Positions 10,298-21,031 of a stretch of 64,000 bases of DNA are shown piece after piece. The DNA is from Ailanthus altissimus. Taxonomy: Eukaryota; Streptophyta; Magnoliopsida; Sapindales; Simaroubaceae. The notes below the pieces were generated by a model that made no database searches, was not told the DNA's origin, and saw only the letters and a program-made list of their open reading frames with translations. The translations under genes and the position numbers were made by a program. The stretch's first letter is position 1, and each line of letters starts with the position of its first letter. The stretch lies in contig OX327695.1 in NCBI GenBank assembly GCA_946807835.1, positions 23,790,501-23,854,500 of the forward strand, read 5' to 3'.

Positions 10298-10568
10298 TGT
10301 TGATTTTGGAACTCTGTTAAAACATAAACATAATTTTATTTATTTATGCATATTATCACACATTTTTTCACTCATACAAACTCAATTCTATTGACACCTA
10401 TTTATAGTATTTTTAAAAAACTCTCCAAATTTCTATAATAAAAACTCTCATAAATAACATACATGAATACATAATTATTTCTTATCATAAGAATACTAAA
10501 AACATGCTCATAAATAACACACATGAATATATAATTATTTCTTATCATAGGAATACTAAAAACATGGG

Positions 10569-12085
10569 TGACAGGACCCGACCCGAGCCCTCCTCGAGAA
10601 TCGAGGCAAGTCCTGTGATGACATGTGACTAACATACTCTTTACTCATACATATGACACAATGAAGCTACCTGCCTCCACAAAAAGTGTACACATGTGCT
10701 CCAATATACAAAACAGATACAAATATACAGACTGAGACACTTATGCAGCTATGCACGTTGGCCAACCTCAAAATGTGATGACTGTATCACACTGCACAAA
10801 TACCTGTGATAACCTGAAAAAAAATAGGGAAAATAGGAAAAAGGGTGACCTTGTGGCTCAGTGAGTGGACATAATCTGAAAATATCATATACTTTATATG
10901 TATTGTATACGTATAAATCTGTATGATAAAATAATCATGAAACTGTATACTGATTAGTCAATAAACTTGTACTGAAAGTATGAGCCGTCATAAAATCTGT
11001 GGTAAAATTGAAATCATAACATAATACTGGGATCTGAAAATCTGAAAGTGCAAATTATCATAAGATCTATTATCAAGCTGAATATATGTAACATAGCTCT
11101 GGAAACATATACTACATATATACTAAAAAACACACCAAATTTGTACCCGGGGAAAATCTGGTCTAACTTGGCGGAGTAACTCACGCACAGGCAGAGCGGG
11201 GGATCTAAACTGGCCTAACCCTGCGGAATGCTGCATCGCTCGAGTAGAGCAAACTAAACTGATCTAACGCATGCGTAGAGCAACTACACTAAAGGGGAGG
11301 GTACGCATATGGTGGTTCAAAAACTACTATAATATAATATCATGACCATAATTATTCTGAAATAATTATTTCTGTACTGAACATAATTATAAACTGTACT
11401 ATAATAAATTCTAAAACATTTCTGAATATACTAAATAGTATAAATATTTTTCTGTCTAAAATAAATCATAATTAAATCTAATAACGCGTAATTTAATCAT
11501 AATTGACTGTATTAAAAATATATAATATATATATAGTTATCCACTCACAATGTGCGCTAATCCTGAGCTGGGTCTGAATTCTGAGATCTACCCGTTATCG
11601 GCACACCTCTTATATCATTGGGTGTAAAAATACATTATTAGTACCGATATGTATTATAACTATTAAAATATAAATATTCTAATATCGTAAAACTATTACC
11701 TGCTAAACCACTGGGTATAAATTTGACTACCCAAACTAATTTCCTAAAATTTTCTATTTTCTTTTCTTTTCTCCTTTCTTCTTTTCGTTCTTTTTCTTTT
11801 TCTTTTTCTTTTTCCTTCTCTTCCTTCTCGGTTTCTCACTTTCCCTTTCTTTTTCTTTCTTTTCTTCTTCTTTTCTTTTTCTTCTTTCTTTTCTTTCTTT
11901 TCTCTTTTCTCCCTTCCGGTTTTTGCTTCTTCTTCTCTTGTTTCTATTTGCTTCTCTTTCAAATGAAGTAAACAAAACAATATATATATACCTATGACGG
12001 CACCGCTTCATTCTTTCTTTCTTATTTTTCTCTTTTTTTTTCTTTCTGCCACCAAGCTTAATATATATATTACACATGTATTACA
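10569..12085 (-). mobile_element. Solo LTR, probably gypsy type (1517 bp)
   Basis: TGACAGGACCCG ... TATTACA is bounded by perfect ATGGG duplications (10564-10568 and 12086-12090). No coding domain lies inside, so it is read as an LTR left by LTR-LTR recombination. In the minus orientation it ends GGGTCGGGTCCTGTCA, an end style common in plant gypsy LTRs. It is the youngest event in this nest because it sits in an LTR that is itself well preserved. Confidence 0.82.
11755..12050. repeat. Polypyrimidine/polypurine tract
   Basis: Long runs of CTTTT and TTTCTTTC on the + strand lie inside the solo LTR. Open frames rich in Lys/Arg/Glu (minus) or Ser/Phe (plus) over this tract are low-complexity artefacts. 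Confidence 0.85.
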
Positions 12086-12159
12086 ATGGGACTCATCATC
12101 TTCCTAAATAATTAAACTTAATTATGGAATAATTTTCAATTAATATTCTCCTCCTTGGG

Positions 12160-13955
12160 AATTGTTTTAAGTACTCCTAACATGCTTCTCATCTTCTCAA
12201 ACCTTGCCTTTTGAAGACTTTTTGTCATAACATCTGCTATTTGAGCATCGGATGGGCAATAATTCAACTTAATTTCTTTATTAGTCATCATCTCTCTTAT
12301 CACATAAAACTTGACTCGAATATGCTTGGCAATGCCATGAAGAACTGGATTTTCTGTAAGAGAAATGGCAGATTTGTTGTCCACATTTATAACCATAAGT
12401 GAACTGACATGTATGCCCAAATCTGAAAGTATTTTTTGAATCCAAATAGCTTGATTTGCAGCATTGATAGCTGCAATATATTCAGCCTCAGCAAAGGATT
12501 GAGCAACAATTTCTTGTTTCTTTGAGCCCCATGAAAACACAAAATTTCCAAGAGTAAATGCATAACCTGAAGTACTTTTGCTATCGTCTTCATTTCCAGA
12601 ATAATCTGAATCTGAAAACCCCATTAGCTCTTATGAGTTTCTTGAGCTGAACCATATACCATAACTGATGGTTCCTTTTATATATCTCAGAATTCTCTTA
12701 GCACATCTAAGATGATTTTCACATGGCTCATGTATAAATCTTGATAAATAGCTTACAGAGAACATAATATCTGGCCTGGTATGTGTAAGGAACAAAAGAC
12801 CCTCAATAATGCTCCTGAACATTGTTACATCAATCTTCCTACCTGTATCATTTCTTGACACCTTCTCATTGCAAGCCATTGATGTTAAGACTGGTTTGCA
12901 ATCTTTCATCTCACATATTTTCAACAGATCTTTTGCATACTTGGACTGAGACATGAAAATACCTATTTTTATTTGCATGATCTCCATTCTAAGAAAATAG
13001 TTCATAACTCCAAGATCTGACATCTCAAATTGCTTTTGCATTTCAATTTTGAATTCCTGAATTGCATCTTTATCATTACCTGTTACTAACAAATCATCAA
13101 CATACATAGAGACAACAAGAGTTTTGTTGGTAGAACCTTTCTTGACAAACAATGTTGCCTCATTTGGGCTCTTTTGAAAGTCACATCTGGATAAATAAGC
13201 ATCAATTTTACCATACCAGGCTCTTGGAGCTTGTTTCAGTCCGTACAGTGCCTTATGAAGCTTTAAGATTTTATCACCAGTTATTTTAGCTGGAAAACCT
13301 TTAGGAATGTCCACATACATATCCTCTTTCAAATCACCATTGAGAAATGTTAATTTCACATCCAAATGATAGATTTTTCAGTCAAATTTTGTAGCCAAAG
13401 CGACCAGTAACCTGACTTTGTCCTGCCTTGCAACAGGAGCAAATGTCTCACCATAATCCAAACTAGCCTTTTGAGTATATCCCTTCACAACTAGTCTTGC
13501 TTTTAGCTTGTTAACTGAACCATCTGGGTTTCTCTTTACCTTATAAATCTATTTTAAACCGATTGGATTTCTTCCTTTAGGTCTGTTCACAAGACTCAAA
13601 GTATGGTTTTATTAATCATGAATAGCTTTTCCTCCAAAGCTTGAACCCATTTAGGATCTTGTGATGCCACTTCATATGAATCTGGTTCAGAGATAACCAG
13701 ATTACAACTTTCATATATATCAGCTAGGCTTCTGGTTCTTGGCTTTAATGGTTCATCTCGGTCTTCATTGTCGAATTCATCTTTGACATTTTCATTGTTT
13801 TGTTGCAGTTCTTGACTTGGTTTAGGAATAATAACTTTCTGCTGGTTCAATTTATTTTCATCAAAATTCCAATATGAAGCTTCATCAATCACCACATCTT
13901 TATTGATAAGAACCGTTCCTTCTCGTACATCATAGACTTTGTAACCTTTGGTCAT
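12160..13955 (-). pseudogene. Copia reverse transcriptase and RNase H, broken frames
   Basis: The reverse transcriptase includes LKQAPRAWY and the catalytic motif YVDDLLVTG (around 13110-13080). RNase H follows with DSDYSGNEDDSKSTSGYA and the C-terminal region KHIRVKFYVIREM. Frames change or stop near 13596-13365 and near 12630, so no single polyprotein can be made. The upstream part (13955-13596) covers the region between integrase and reverse transcriptase. Confidence 0.9.
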
Positions 13956-13977
13956 AAGAGCATAACCTAGGAATATC

Positions 13978-14821
13978 CTATGTTGAGACTTTTTTATCTA
14001 ATTTAGATCTCTTTGTTGTTGGAACATGAATATAACATCCAGAACCAAAGATTCTCACATGCTTTACAGAAGGTTTATGACCTGTCCATGCTTTAATAGG
14101 TGTGACTCCTTTCAAAGCTGTAGTAGGAAGTTTATTCATAAGATAAACTGCCGTGTAAGCAGCTTTTGCCCAAAATTCATTTGGAAGCTTCTTCTCAGCC
14201 AACATACACCTTACCATCTCCATGACAACTCTATTCTTCCTCTTCACTACATCATTCTGTTGTGGGGTGTATGGGGGTTGTGAGTCGATGTGAAATACCA
14301 TATTTGCTACAAAAATCTTTAAATTCTGAGGAATTAAATTCAAGACCATTATCAGTCCGGAGAGTCTTGATCTTATTAGCACTCTGAGTTTCAACCATCT
14401 TTTTGAACTTCTTGAAAACATCAAAAGCTTGTGACTTACTTTTGATGAAAAATATCCAAGTCATCCGGGTGTAATCATCCATAAAAAGAACAAAATATTT
14501 GTTCTTGTTCAAGGATTCCTCCTTCATAGGACCACAAAGGTCACTGTGAATGAGATCAAGCTTGTTCTTAGCTCTCTATGTGTCAGCAGGAAATGGAAGT
14601 CTATGTCGCTTCCCCATTTAACAAACACCGTACACTTCATTTGGGATCATTACCTCTGGCATATTTCTTGCCAAGCCTTCCTTACACAATTTAGACAGGG
14701 CATTATAGTAAAAATGACCAAATCTACAATGCCATAACTTGGATTCATCAAAAGTTACACTGCATGCATCTTCCTTTTGAATGTTAAAATTTAACATGAA
14801 AGACTTGTTGACCATAGGCAT
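13978..14821 (-). pseudogene. Copia integrase, broken frames
   Basis: An N-terminal zinc-binding part (LWHCRFGHF) is followed by the catalytic core (FVLFMDDYTRMTWIFF, LRTDNGLEF) and then, in a different frame, YTPQQNDVVKRKNR and FWAKAAYTAVYLMNKLPT. At least two frame changes occur (around 14610 and 14280). Confidence 0.88.
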
Positions 14822-14829
14822 TCTTGCAG

Positions 14830-15201
14830 TTAAAGAGCCTTTTTTTTATCATAAATGTAACATGAATTTCTTTTAAAAAGAACAAAATAACCATTTAATA
14901 GCAGCTGAGGCACAGGTAAGAGGTTATAAGAAAGTGATGGAACATAAAGAACCTGGTCAATATGCCTTGATCCAACTTTGGTTTGAACTAAAACAGTTCC
15001 CCTTCCAACAGTTCCCCTTCCAACAGTTCCCCTTCCAATATGCCTTGATCCAACTTTGGTTTGAACTAAAACAGTTCCCCTTCCAACAGCCTCTATAAAT
15101 TGACTATTTCTAAGTCTGACCTTGAGCTTGACAGACTTGTCTAGGTTTTGGAATAGACTCTCCTCCTTTGCCATGTGACTTGTGCATCCACTATCAATCA
15201 A
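14830..15201 (-). pseudogene. Copia protease region with an internal tandem duplication
   Basis: The aspartic protease motif is DSGCTSHM near 15195. Within 14961-15093 a segment coding roughly LVQTKVGSRHI is present twice, joined by repeated GRGTV units, so the region is longer than in relatives. Confidence 0.85.
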
Positions 15202-15303
15202 CCATGTATGCGAATCAGATTCAGGTAATTGAGAGGCAACAAATACTTTTGCTTCGAGCTCATCTTCATCTTCTTCTATGACATTTGCTTGATAACTTGC
15301 CCC

Positions 15304-16208
15304 TCATTTGCCTTGAGCTTTCTTTAGTCTGTAATTTCTTTCAAAATGTCCCACATTTTTACAAAACCTGCATTGAATAAGAGACTTGCCTTTGTATCTA
15401 CAATCTTCCTCCTTGTGATTTATTCTAGTGCAATGCTTGCATGGTGGATAGCATGGTTTTTTGTCTGAATCTACAAAACTCTGCATACCTTTCCCTTTAT
15501 CTGAACTTCCTTTTGCAGGTGTCTTGCCATGTCTTTTATTTTGCTTGCCTTTGTAACTTGCTTGGAATGCTTCTTCAACATCTTCTTCATTTTTTATGCT
15601 TAGCCTTTTATCAAAGGCATAAAGCCTACTAATTATTTCTGAAATATCAAGAGTCTTGGGATCAACAGACTCTTTAATGGCAGAAATCTTTGATTCATAT
15701 TTTGCTGGTAGGCTGACAATAAGTTTTTCAATAATGTTTTCATCTGGAAAAACTTGACCCAAAAATCTAATCTTGTTTGCCATATTAAGTAGCCTTGAAG
15801 CATAGTCTCTGACAGTTTCTTCTTCTTTCATCTTCATGAGATCAAACTCTCTCTTCAAAGTTCTTAAATTGACAGACTTCACTCTGTCATTGCCTTCAAA
15901 TTTCAGCTTCAATTTGTCCCACACTTTCTTTTGGAGACTTAATATTAATGATTCTTGTGAAAACTGCATCAGAGACAGCCTGGTGGATACAGGTCAAAGC
16001 TTTTGGCTTCCTTTGCTTCGCCTCATCATGTATTTTAATCTGATTTAAAGTGGAATTTGCAGGTAGAAGAGGTGGATTAGAATCAAGCTCCATTACTTCC
16101 CATAAATTGAGGGCTTCGAGATATGATTGCATCTTGAAAGCCCATAAATGATAGTTGCTTCCATCAAACTTTGGAGGACCAGAACCAATCTACTTAATTG
16201 AAGACATC
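15304..16208 (-). pseudogene. Copia gag, broken frames
   Basis: A likely start is at 16208 (MSSIK), immediately followed by an in-frame TAG. The frame then reads PPKFDGSNYHLWAFKMQSYLEA, typical of the gag N-terminus, with a shift near 15930. Two zinc knuckles lie near the end: CKHCTRINHKEEDC is complete (CX2CX4HX4C), while the second, CRFCKNVGHFERNY, has lost its last cysteine to tyrosine. Confidence 0.88.
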
Positions 16209-16246
16209 TTTGAATGGATTCACCAACAGATCCCTCAAGAATACAA

Positions 16247-16258
16247 CTCTGATACCAC
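16247..16258 (-). other. Primer-binding site (initiator tRNA-Met type)
   Basis: On the minus strand TGGTATCAGAGT lies just inside the 5' LTR, differing by one base from the usual TGGTATCAGAGC. Confidence 0.8.
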
Positions 16259-16259
16259 T

Positions 16260-16585
16260 TGTTGATTTTGGAACCCTGTTAAAACATAAACATAATTTTA
16301 TTAATTTATGCATACTATCACACATTTTTTCACTCATACAAACTCAATTCTATTGACACCTATTTATAGTACTTTTAAAAAACTCTCCAAATTTCTATAA
16401 TAAAAACTCTCATAAATAACATACATGAATACATAATTATTTCTTATCATAGGAATATTAAAAACAAGCTCATAAATAATATACATGAATAGATAATTAT
16501 TTATTATCATAGGAATACTAAAAACATGTGACTCATCATTTTCTTAAGTAATTAAACTTAATTATAGAATAATTCTCAATTAACA
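16260..16585 (-). repeat. 5' LTR of the 10298 copia (326 bp)
   Basis: This is the intact partner of the split LTR at 10298-12145. It includes the TATA-like CTATTTATAGT region and the same 60-bp internal duplication. It ends next to AGGAT. Confidence 0.88.
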
Positions 16586-17418
16586 AGGATGAACTGAGAA
16601 ATTCTCAGGAGAGAGGACTTCATGGACCACTTTTATCTGTATATTTGTAGGACAGAACGGGGAAGATTTCCATTGATAGGCTGTCTCTTCATTGCATTGT
16701 ACTACTACTACATTTTTAAGATTCTCAATTGATGTGGGCAGCTCACTGATACAGCACCCTCTCATACAAAGTGTCTTTAAACTGCACAACTCACCTACCT
16801 GTCCAGGCAATTCTCTGATGGTTAGACATTCGGTCATGTCAAAATAGAGTAAATTAGATAGGTTTCCAATCGTGTCTGGCAAGGCTGACAATTCAGTGCA
16901 CGAAGCAATAGTTAGCACTTCTAAGTTCACAAGCTTACCAATTGCTTCAGGCAGCGCAGACAGCTTGTGGCAGTTGGTGATGCTAAGCTTCCTTAAGGAG
17001 ACAATATCACATAACCCATCAGGCAATTCTGCTAGATCATTGCTATAGTCAATGTCCGTCTCCAAAAGATTTGGAAATGCATCAGAAATCCGGAAGTTAC
17101 AATTTTGGAAAGCCAGATGGACGTTACACATAACCAAGGATATTTTTTGCAGATTCTTCATTTGTACCATGCTCATGCCATGTGAAGGAATAGAAACGGG
17201 CTCCAATCTAATTCTCTTTAAACTGGACAAAGAACCAAGAAGTGAAAAGTTAACTAATTCAGTAGGTAAGAGTCCATAATTTGTGACTATCAAGATCTTC
17301 AGTTTATCCATCTTCTCCATGAAACTTGGCAAGGAGTACGTCTTTGATCGAACGTTTAGAACTACTGCCTCAACTTCGGGAGCTCGCAAGTCATACCAAT
17401 TTGATGAGAATGTTTCAT
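16586..17418 (-). pseudogene. NRG1-like copy C, exon 5 (LRR), cut at its 3' end by a copia
   Basis: The acceptor TTTGCAG ends just above 17418 and the frame is open to the insertion. It codes a linker (DETFSSNWYDLRAPEVEAVV), then leucine-rich repeats of ~24 residues: LPDGLCDIVSLRKLSITNC, LPEAIGKLVNLEVLTIASC, LPDTIGNLSNLLYFDMTEC, LPGQVGELCSLKTLCMRGC, LPTSIENLKN. The repeat signatures match NRG1 rather than ADR1 in my reading. The last host codons are followed by TGT TAA from the LTR, so about the final 15-20 residues are replaced. This is the best preserved exon of the cluster. Confidence 0.92.
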
Positions 17419-17519
17419 CTGCAAACCACAACCATATAGGGTGAGTTGGTGGCTGAAAAAAAAAATTTAATTCTTTTCACATCTTCATCGACATGCATGA
17501 GCAAAAAAGTGACAACCAC

Positions 17520-17728
17520 CTGCTGAGATTGACAACAAGCCGGCATTGACAGGGTGCCGGTTTTGTTCCAGCCACCACTTGGGAAAATTGTTTTTATTTA
17601 TGTCTTCAATCAGTCGTTTCCTTTGTTCTATGGGCTCTAACATGCTCTGATGGATAGTCAGCTCTCTAAGAAGATCGTGCTGCATGACAAACTGATCATT
17701 ATAGCAGTCCTCGTCACTGTCACTTTCC
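17520..17728 (-). pseudogene. NRG1-like copy C, exon 4 (QHD motif)
   Basis: Acceptor CTCTAG and donor GCAG|GTGG bound an open frame reading ESDSDEDCYNDQFVMQHD, then LLRELTIHQSMLEPIEQRKR and KNNFPKWWLEQNR. QHD is the RPW8-NLR version of the MHD switch motif. It joins in phase to exon 3 (VDTR) and exon 5 (DETF). There are no lesions within this exon, but the gene is broken elsewhere. Confidence 0.9.
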
Positions 17729-18028
17729 CTAGAGAGTAAACATAAATTTATTGCTCAGGGAAAATTCAATTATAAGGGTTGGAGACTGTAAATTATCTCA
17801 TAGAATGAAGAATGCAGTAGTACGAGTATTCATACAGCAATTTGCATCGCATCAATTGAAGTTAGTCATCCATAAAATAAACCGCATCTATCAAAATTCA
17901 ATAAAGTTTAAATCCCTAAAAATTATGCTTTACTTTAACACACCTTCTTAGTTTTCTCTCCAACATTATAAAAACGCTAGAGAAAGAGACTGGTTATATT
18001 ATGATTGTATTATATATACTGAGCGTAC

Positions 18029-18240
18029 CTTGTGTCAACCAGATTAATCAGATTCCAGTTGGATAGTTCACAGAGGTTGGTAATGGAAAATAGACTGTCT
18101 TCAACAGGTTCATACAATTCAGTCCACATGTCAACGAGGGCATTTATAGAATCTTTTGGTCCTCGGGAAATGAACATAGGTCCATATAACACTCCACCTC
18201 ATTATTTAAGGCATCCAAGCTGCTTTTCAAATAAACAAAT
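18029..18240 (-). pseudogene. NRG1-like copy C, exon 3, downstream half
   Basis: Continues from the copia insertion into SSLDALNNEVECYMDL (RNBS-D-like), then a one-base frameshift before NALVDMWTELYEPVEDSLF and SITNLCELSNWNL. It ends ACACAAG at 18029 with donor GTACGC. CAAAT at 18236-18240 is the left target duplication of the copia. Confidence 0.88.
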
Positions 18241-19011
18241 TATTGAAGTGGAAGCAAATAAATAAGTTAAATAATTTATTTAAGTAATATAATAATGTAG
18301 AACAAGTTATTAAAAAATAAAAGAGAGAAAGGGTAGAAGAAAAACACACAAAGAATTACGTGATTCGGCAACTTACCTACGTCCACGGTGGATCAAGATC
18401 ACACTCTTTTCTTATTATGAATCATAAAGCAACTACAAAGTATACATATTACAAGAAAGATCACAAAGAAAACTCTCTCTTACTCTCTAGGGATTTTCTC
18501 TCACAAAGAACCACTAAGAATAATCACTAAGATTATTGTTGATCACCAAGATCTCACTAAGATCACAAAGATCTTTAACTTGATTACAAAGATTGTCAAG
18601 ATCATAAAGTTATGTTTACAAGCCAATTGATAGCCTTTATATAGGCCTTAGGACGTCCTAAATATTCCCTATAAGTGTGGGAGTCGTATTAGGGAGTCCT
18701 AGAGCAAATAGAAGACAAAATTAGGAAGTTTCCTAATTTCATTCCTAATTTCGGGATACTGTTCCCGCGTTCAGCGCTGCAGCTTTGGGATCTCGTCGCT
18801 CCAGCGCTGGCGCGCTTCTGCTGAGCGCTGCGGCGCTGAATGTTCTGTTCTAGCGCTGCGACACCCACTCTTGGTCACCGCGGCGCTGGTCGTATGGTGC
18901 GCGTTCTCGTTTTTTGCCTCCTTTCGCGTCCGTCTTCGATCCGTGTGCACCCTACACACTTGGCTTGATCCCCAAATCATATTCCAATGATTTTTAATCA
19001 ATATTCTCACA
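18241..19011 (-). repeat. 3' LTR of the 18241 copia
   Basis: The left end is TATTGAAG where the partner LTR has TGTTGAAG; the right end is CTCACA. A G+C-rich island of CAGCGCTG-type words (18768-18900) lies upstream (minus-strand sense) of CTATATAAAGG near 18640, the likely TATA box. Confidence 0.9.
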
Positions 19012-19021
19012 AATCCCCTCC
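19012..19021 (-). other. Polypurine tract of the 18241 copia
   Basis: GGAGGGGATT on the minus strand lies directly before the 3' LTR. Confidence 0.8.
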
Positions 19022-19080
19022 TTAATTCAAAATCATTCACAAAGTAAATCGATCTCTCATTTCCGCATCTTCGGTCACCC

Positions 19081-20814
19081 TCACAAAGTAGTGACTCCGG
19101 TTAAGTCCTTGCATAGGACAAACTTAACCGAGGGCAGTGGCTTAGTCAACATATCAGTAGGGTTTTTAGATGACGCTATCTTTGTCAAACTAACTTCACC
19201 ACTTTGGACAATCTCACGAATGTAATGGAGCCTCACATCAATGTGTTTCGACCTCTCATGGAACACTTGATGCTTGCTTAGGTGTATGGCACTCTGGCTG
19301 TTACAGTATACACCGGTGTTTACATCTTTACGAGCCAATATCTTAGCGCATATGCCTTTTAACCACACGGCCTCCTTTATAGCTTCACCAACAGCTATGT
19401 ACTTTGCCTCTGTGGTAGAAAGTGCAACCACATGTTGTAGAACTGATCTCCAACACACACTACACCCAAACAATGTGAATACGTAGCCCGTCAACGATCT
19501 TCTCTTATCAAGATCACCTGCATAATCTGAGTCTACGTACCCTCTTACCATTTCATTGTTGTCCTCGTCCCTCTTATACATCAACCCGTGATTTGACGTT
19601 CCCTTGAGATATCTCAGAATCCACTTTACTGCAAGCCAGTGATCTTTACCCGAATTCGCCATGTATCTACTCACCACACTCACAGCCTGTGCTATGTCTG
19701 GTCTTGTGCAAACCATTGCATACATGATGCTCCCTACAGCGCTTGCATACGGTACTTTGCTCATCTGCAGTTTCTCATCCTCGGATGTCGACGACTGTGC
19801 TGCTGACAGTCTGAAATGCATGGCCAAAGGAGTAGAGACAGCCTTCGCGTTTGACATACCAAACTTCTCCAGAATTTTGACTATATATCGTTGTTGGGAC
19901 AAGAAGATAACATCTCTTTTTTCCCTCACAATGTCCATACCCAAAATTCTCTTCGCTACTCCCAAATCCTTCATTTCAAACTCGCCACTTAATTGCGTCT
20001 TGAGCTTTTGTATTTCTTTCATATTCTTGCATGCGATCAACATATCATCGACGTATAGAAGCAAATACATCATCCCACAACTCATGTTCTTGAAGTACAC
20101 GCATCCATCATACTTGCTCCTACTAAAGCCATAAGCCATCATAAACTCATCAAATCTCTTATACCACTGTCTAGGTGATTGCTTTAACCCGTATAATGAC
20201 TTCTTTAGCAAACAAGCATGATCTTCTTTACCGGGCTCCTCGAACCCTTGCGGCTGTGCCATGTATATTGTTTCTTCAAGCTCTCCATGTAGAAAAGTTG
20301 TCTTTACATCCATCTGCTCTAGATGTAAATCAAGGTTTGCACACATAGCTAACAAAATCCTAATAGATGTGTGCTTGACAACTGGAGAGAATATCTCATG
20401 AAAATCGACTCCCTCTTTCTGAGTAAAACCTTGTGCTACTAACCTAGCTTTAAATCTCATAGGCTCAATCCCCGGTATCCCCTCCTTCACCTTATATACC
20501 CACTTGCACCCGACTAGCTTCTTTTGAGGTCCCTCCACCAACTTCCAGGTATTGTTCTTCCTAAGAGAACAAATTTCGTCTTCCATGGCCTGCTGCCATT
20601 CTTTTTTGTTTTCACTTTTCATAGCCTCACCATATGTCCTAGGCTCATCATACTCAAAAGTGTAAGCAGAAAAAGCATGAGCAACTAAGTCTGCTTGTGC
20701 ATACCTGACTGGTCGGTTAATCGTTCTCCTTAGCCTGTCTCTAGCAAGCTGGTACTCTTCAAGTTTCAACTCAGGAGTTCTAGTCTTCTTTTGGGTGGAC
20801 TTGGAGGAATACAC
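19081..20814 (-). CDS. Copia reverse transcriptase and RNase H (open part of polyprotein)
   Basis: This is an uninterrupted 577-codon stretch; the methionine at 20814 is internal to the former polyprotein, not a real start. Visible landmarks are WQQAMEDEICSLRKNNTW, MDVKTTFLHGELEE, LKQSPRQWYKRF, the catalytic YVDDMLIAC, then RNase H with YVDSDYAGDLDKRRSLTGY and STTEAKYIAV. The C-terminus is KPLPSVKF followed by a short tail. The degree of conservation suggests the element was mobile until fairly late, but upstream stops mean no Gag-Pol can be made from this copy. Confidence 0.9.
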   Translation of the reverse strand: MYSSKSTQKKTRTPELKLEEYQLARDRLRRTINRPVRYAQADLVAHAFSAYTFEYDEPRTYGEAMKSENKKEWQQAMEDEICSLRKNNTWKLVEGPQKKLVGCKWVYKVKEGIPGIEPMRFKARLVAQGFTQKEGVDFHEIFSPVVKHTSIRILLAMCANLDLHLEQMDVKTTFLHGELEETIYMAQPQGFEEPGKEDHACLLKKSLYGLKQSPRQWYKRFDEFMMAYGFSRSKYDGCVYFKNMSCGMMYLLLYVDDMLIACKNMKEIQKLKTQLSGEFEMKDLGVAKRILGMDIVREKRDVIFLSQQRYIVKILEKFGMSNAKAVSTPLAMHFRLSAAQSSTSEDEKLQMSKVPYASAVGSIMYAMVCTRPDIAQAVSVVSRYMANSGKDHWLAVKWILRYLKGTSNHGLMYKRDEDNNEMVRGYVDSDYAGDLDKRRSLTGYVFTLFGCSVCWRSVLQHVVALSTTEAKYIAVGEAIKEAVWLKGICAKILARKDVNTGVYCNSQSAIHLSKHQVFHERSKHIDVRLHYIREIVQSGEVSLTKIASSKNPTDMLTKPLPSVKFVLCKDLTGVTTL

Positions 20815-21031
20815 CGGTGTTCTTGGTTCATCTTCAAGGATTTTCTTGTTGATCTGAGGGCATATCAGATCCGTTTTCAGGCGCTACTTCAACTTCTATT
20901 GACTCAGGTGCTGAGTTTTCCTTGGTCACAGGTTCTTCTTTCTCATCACCTTGGGAGGTTTTTAACATCGTCATCTCATCGAACGTCACATCACGGCTTA
21001 TGATACTCCTTGGTGGTGTTAAGTCTTTACA

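Larger units (their letters stand above)
10298..12145 (-). repeat. 3' LTR of the 10298 copia, split by an insertion
   Basis: The LTR occupies 10298-10568 and 12086-12145; the gap is the solo LTR 10569-12085. It carries a 60-bp direct duplication (units from 10448 and 10508) that is also in the 5' LTR. The last bases are TTAATA where the partner has TTAACA. A pyrimidine tract at 12146-12158 (purines on the minus strand) is the polypurine tract. Confidence 0.88.
10298..16585 (-). mobile_element. Degenerate Ty1/copia retrotransposon with solo LTR inside its 3' LTR
   Basis: Begins TGTTGATTTTGG, ends TTAACA, and is flanked by AGGAT on both sides (10293-10297 and 16586-16590). Order on the minus strand is LTR, primer-binding site, gag, protease, integrase, reverse transcriptase, RNase H, polypurine tract, LTR: the copia order. 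Stops and frameshifts interrupt all domains. The two LTRs differ at about 4 of the first ~130 bases, so it is younger than the 18241 element. It lies just after the last LRR-region codons of copy C and supplies a new stop there. Confidence 0.92.

Noticed and set aside
11744..12077. Overlapping Lys/Arg/Glu-rich frames (minus) and Ser/Phe-rich frames (plus)
   Set aside because: They lie wholly in a polypyrimidine/polypurine tract of a solo LTR; low complexity on both strands.
19661..20134. 157-codon plus-strand open frame
   Set aside because: It is the antisense shadow of the copia reverse transcriptase on the minus strand.
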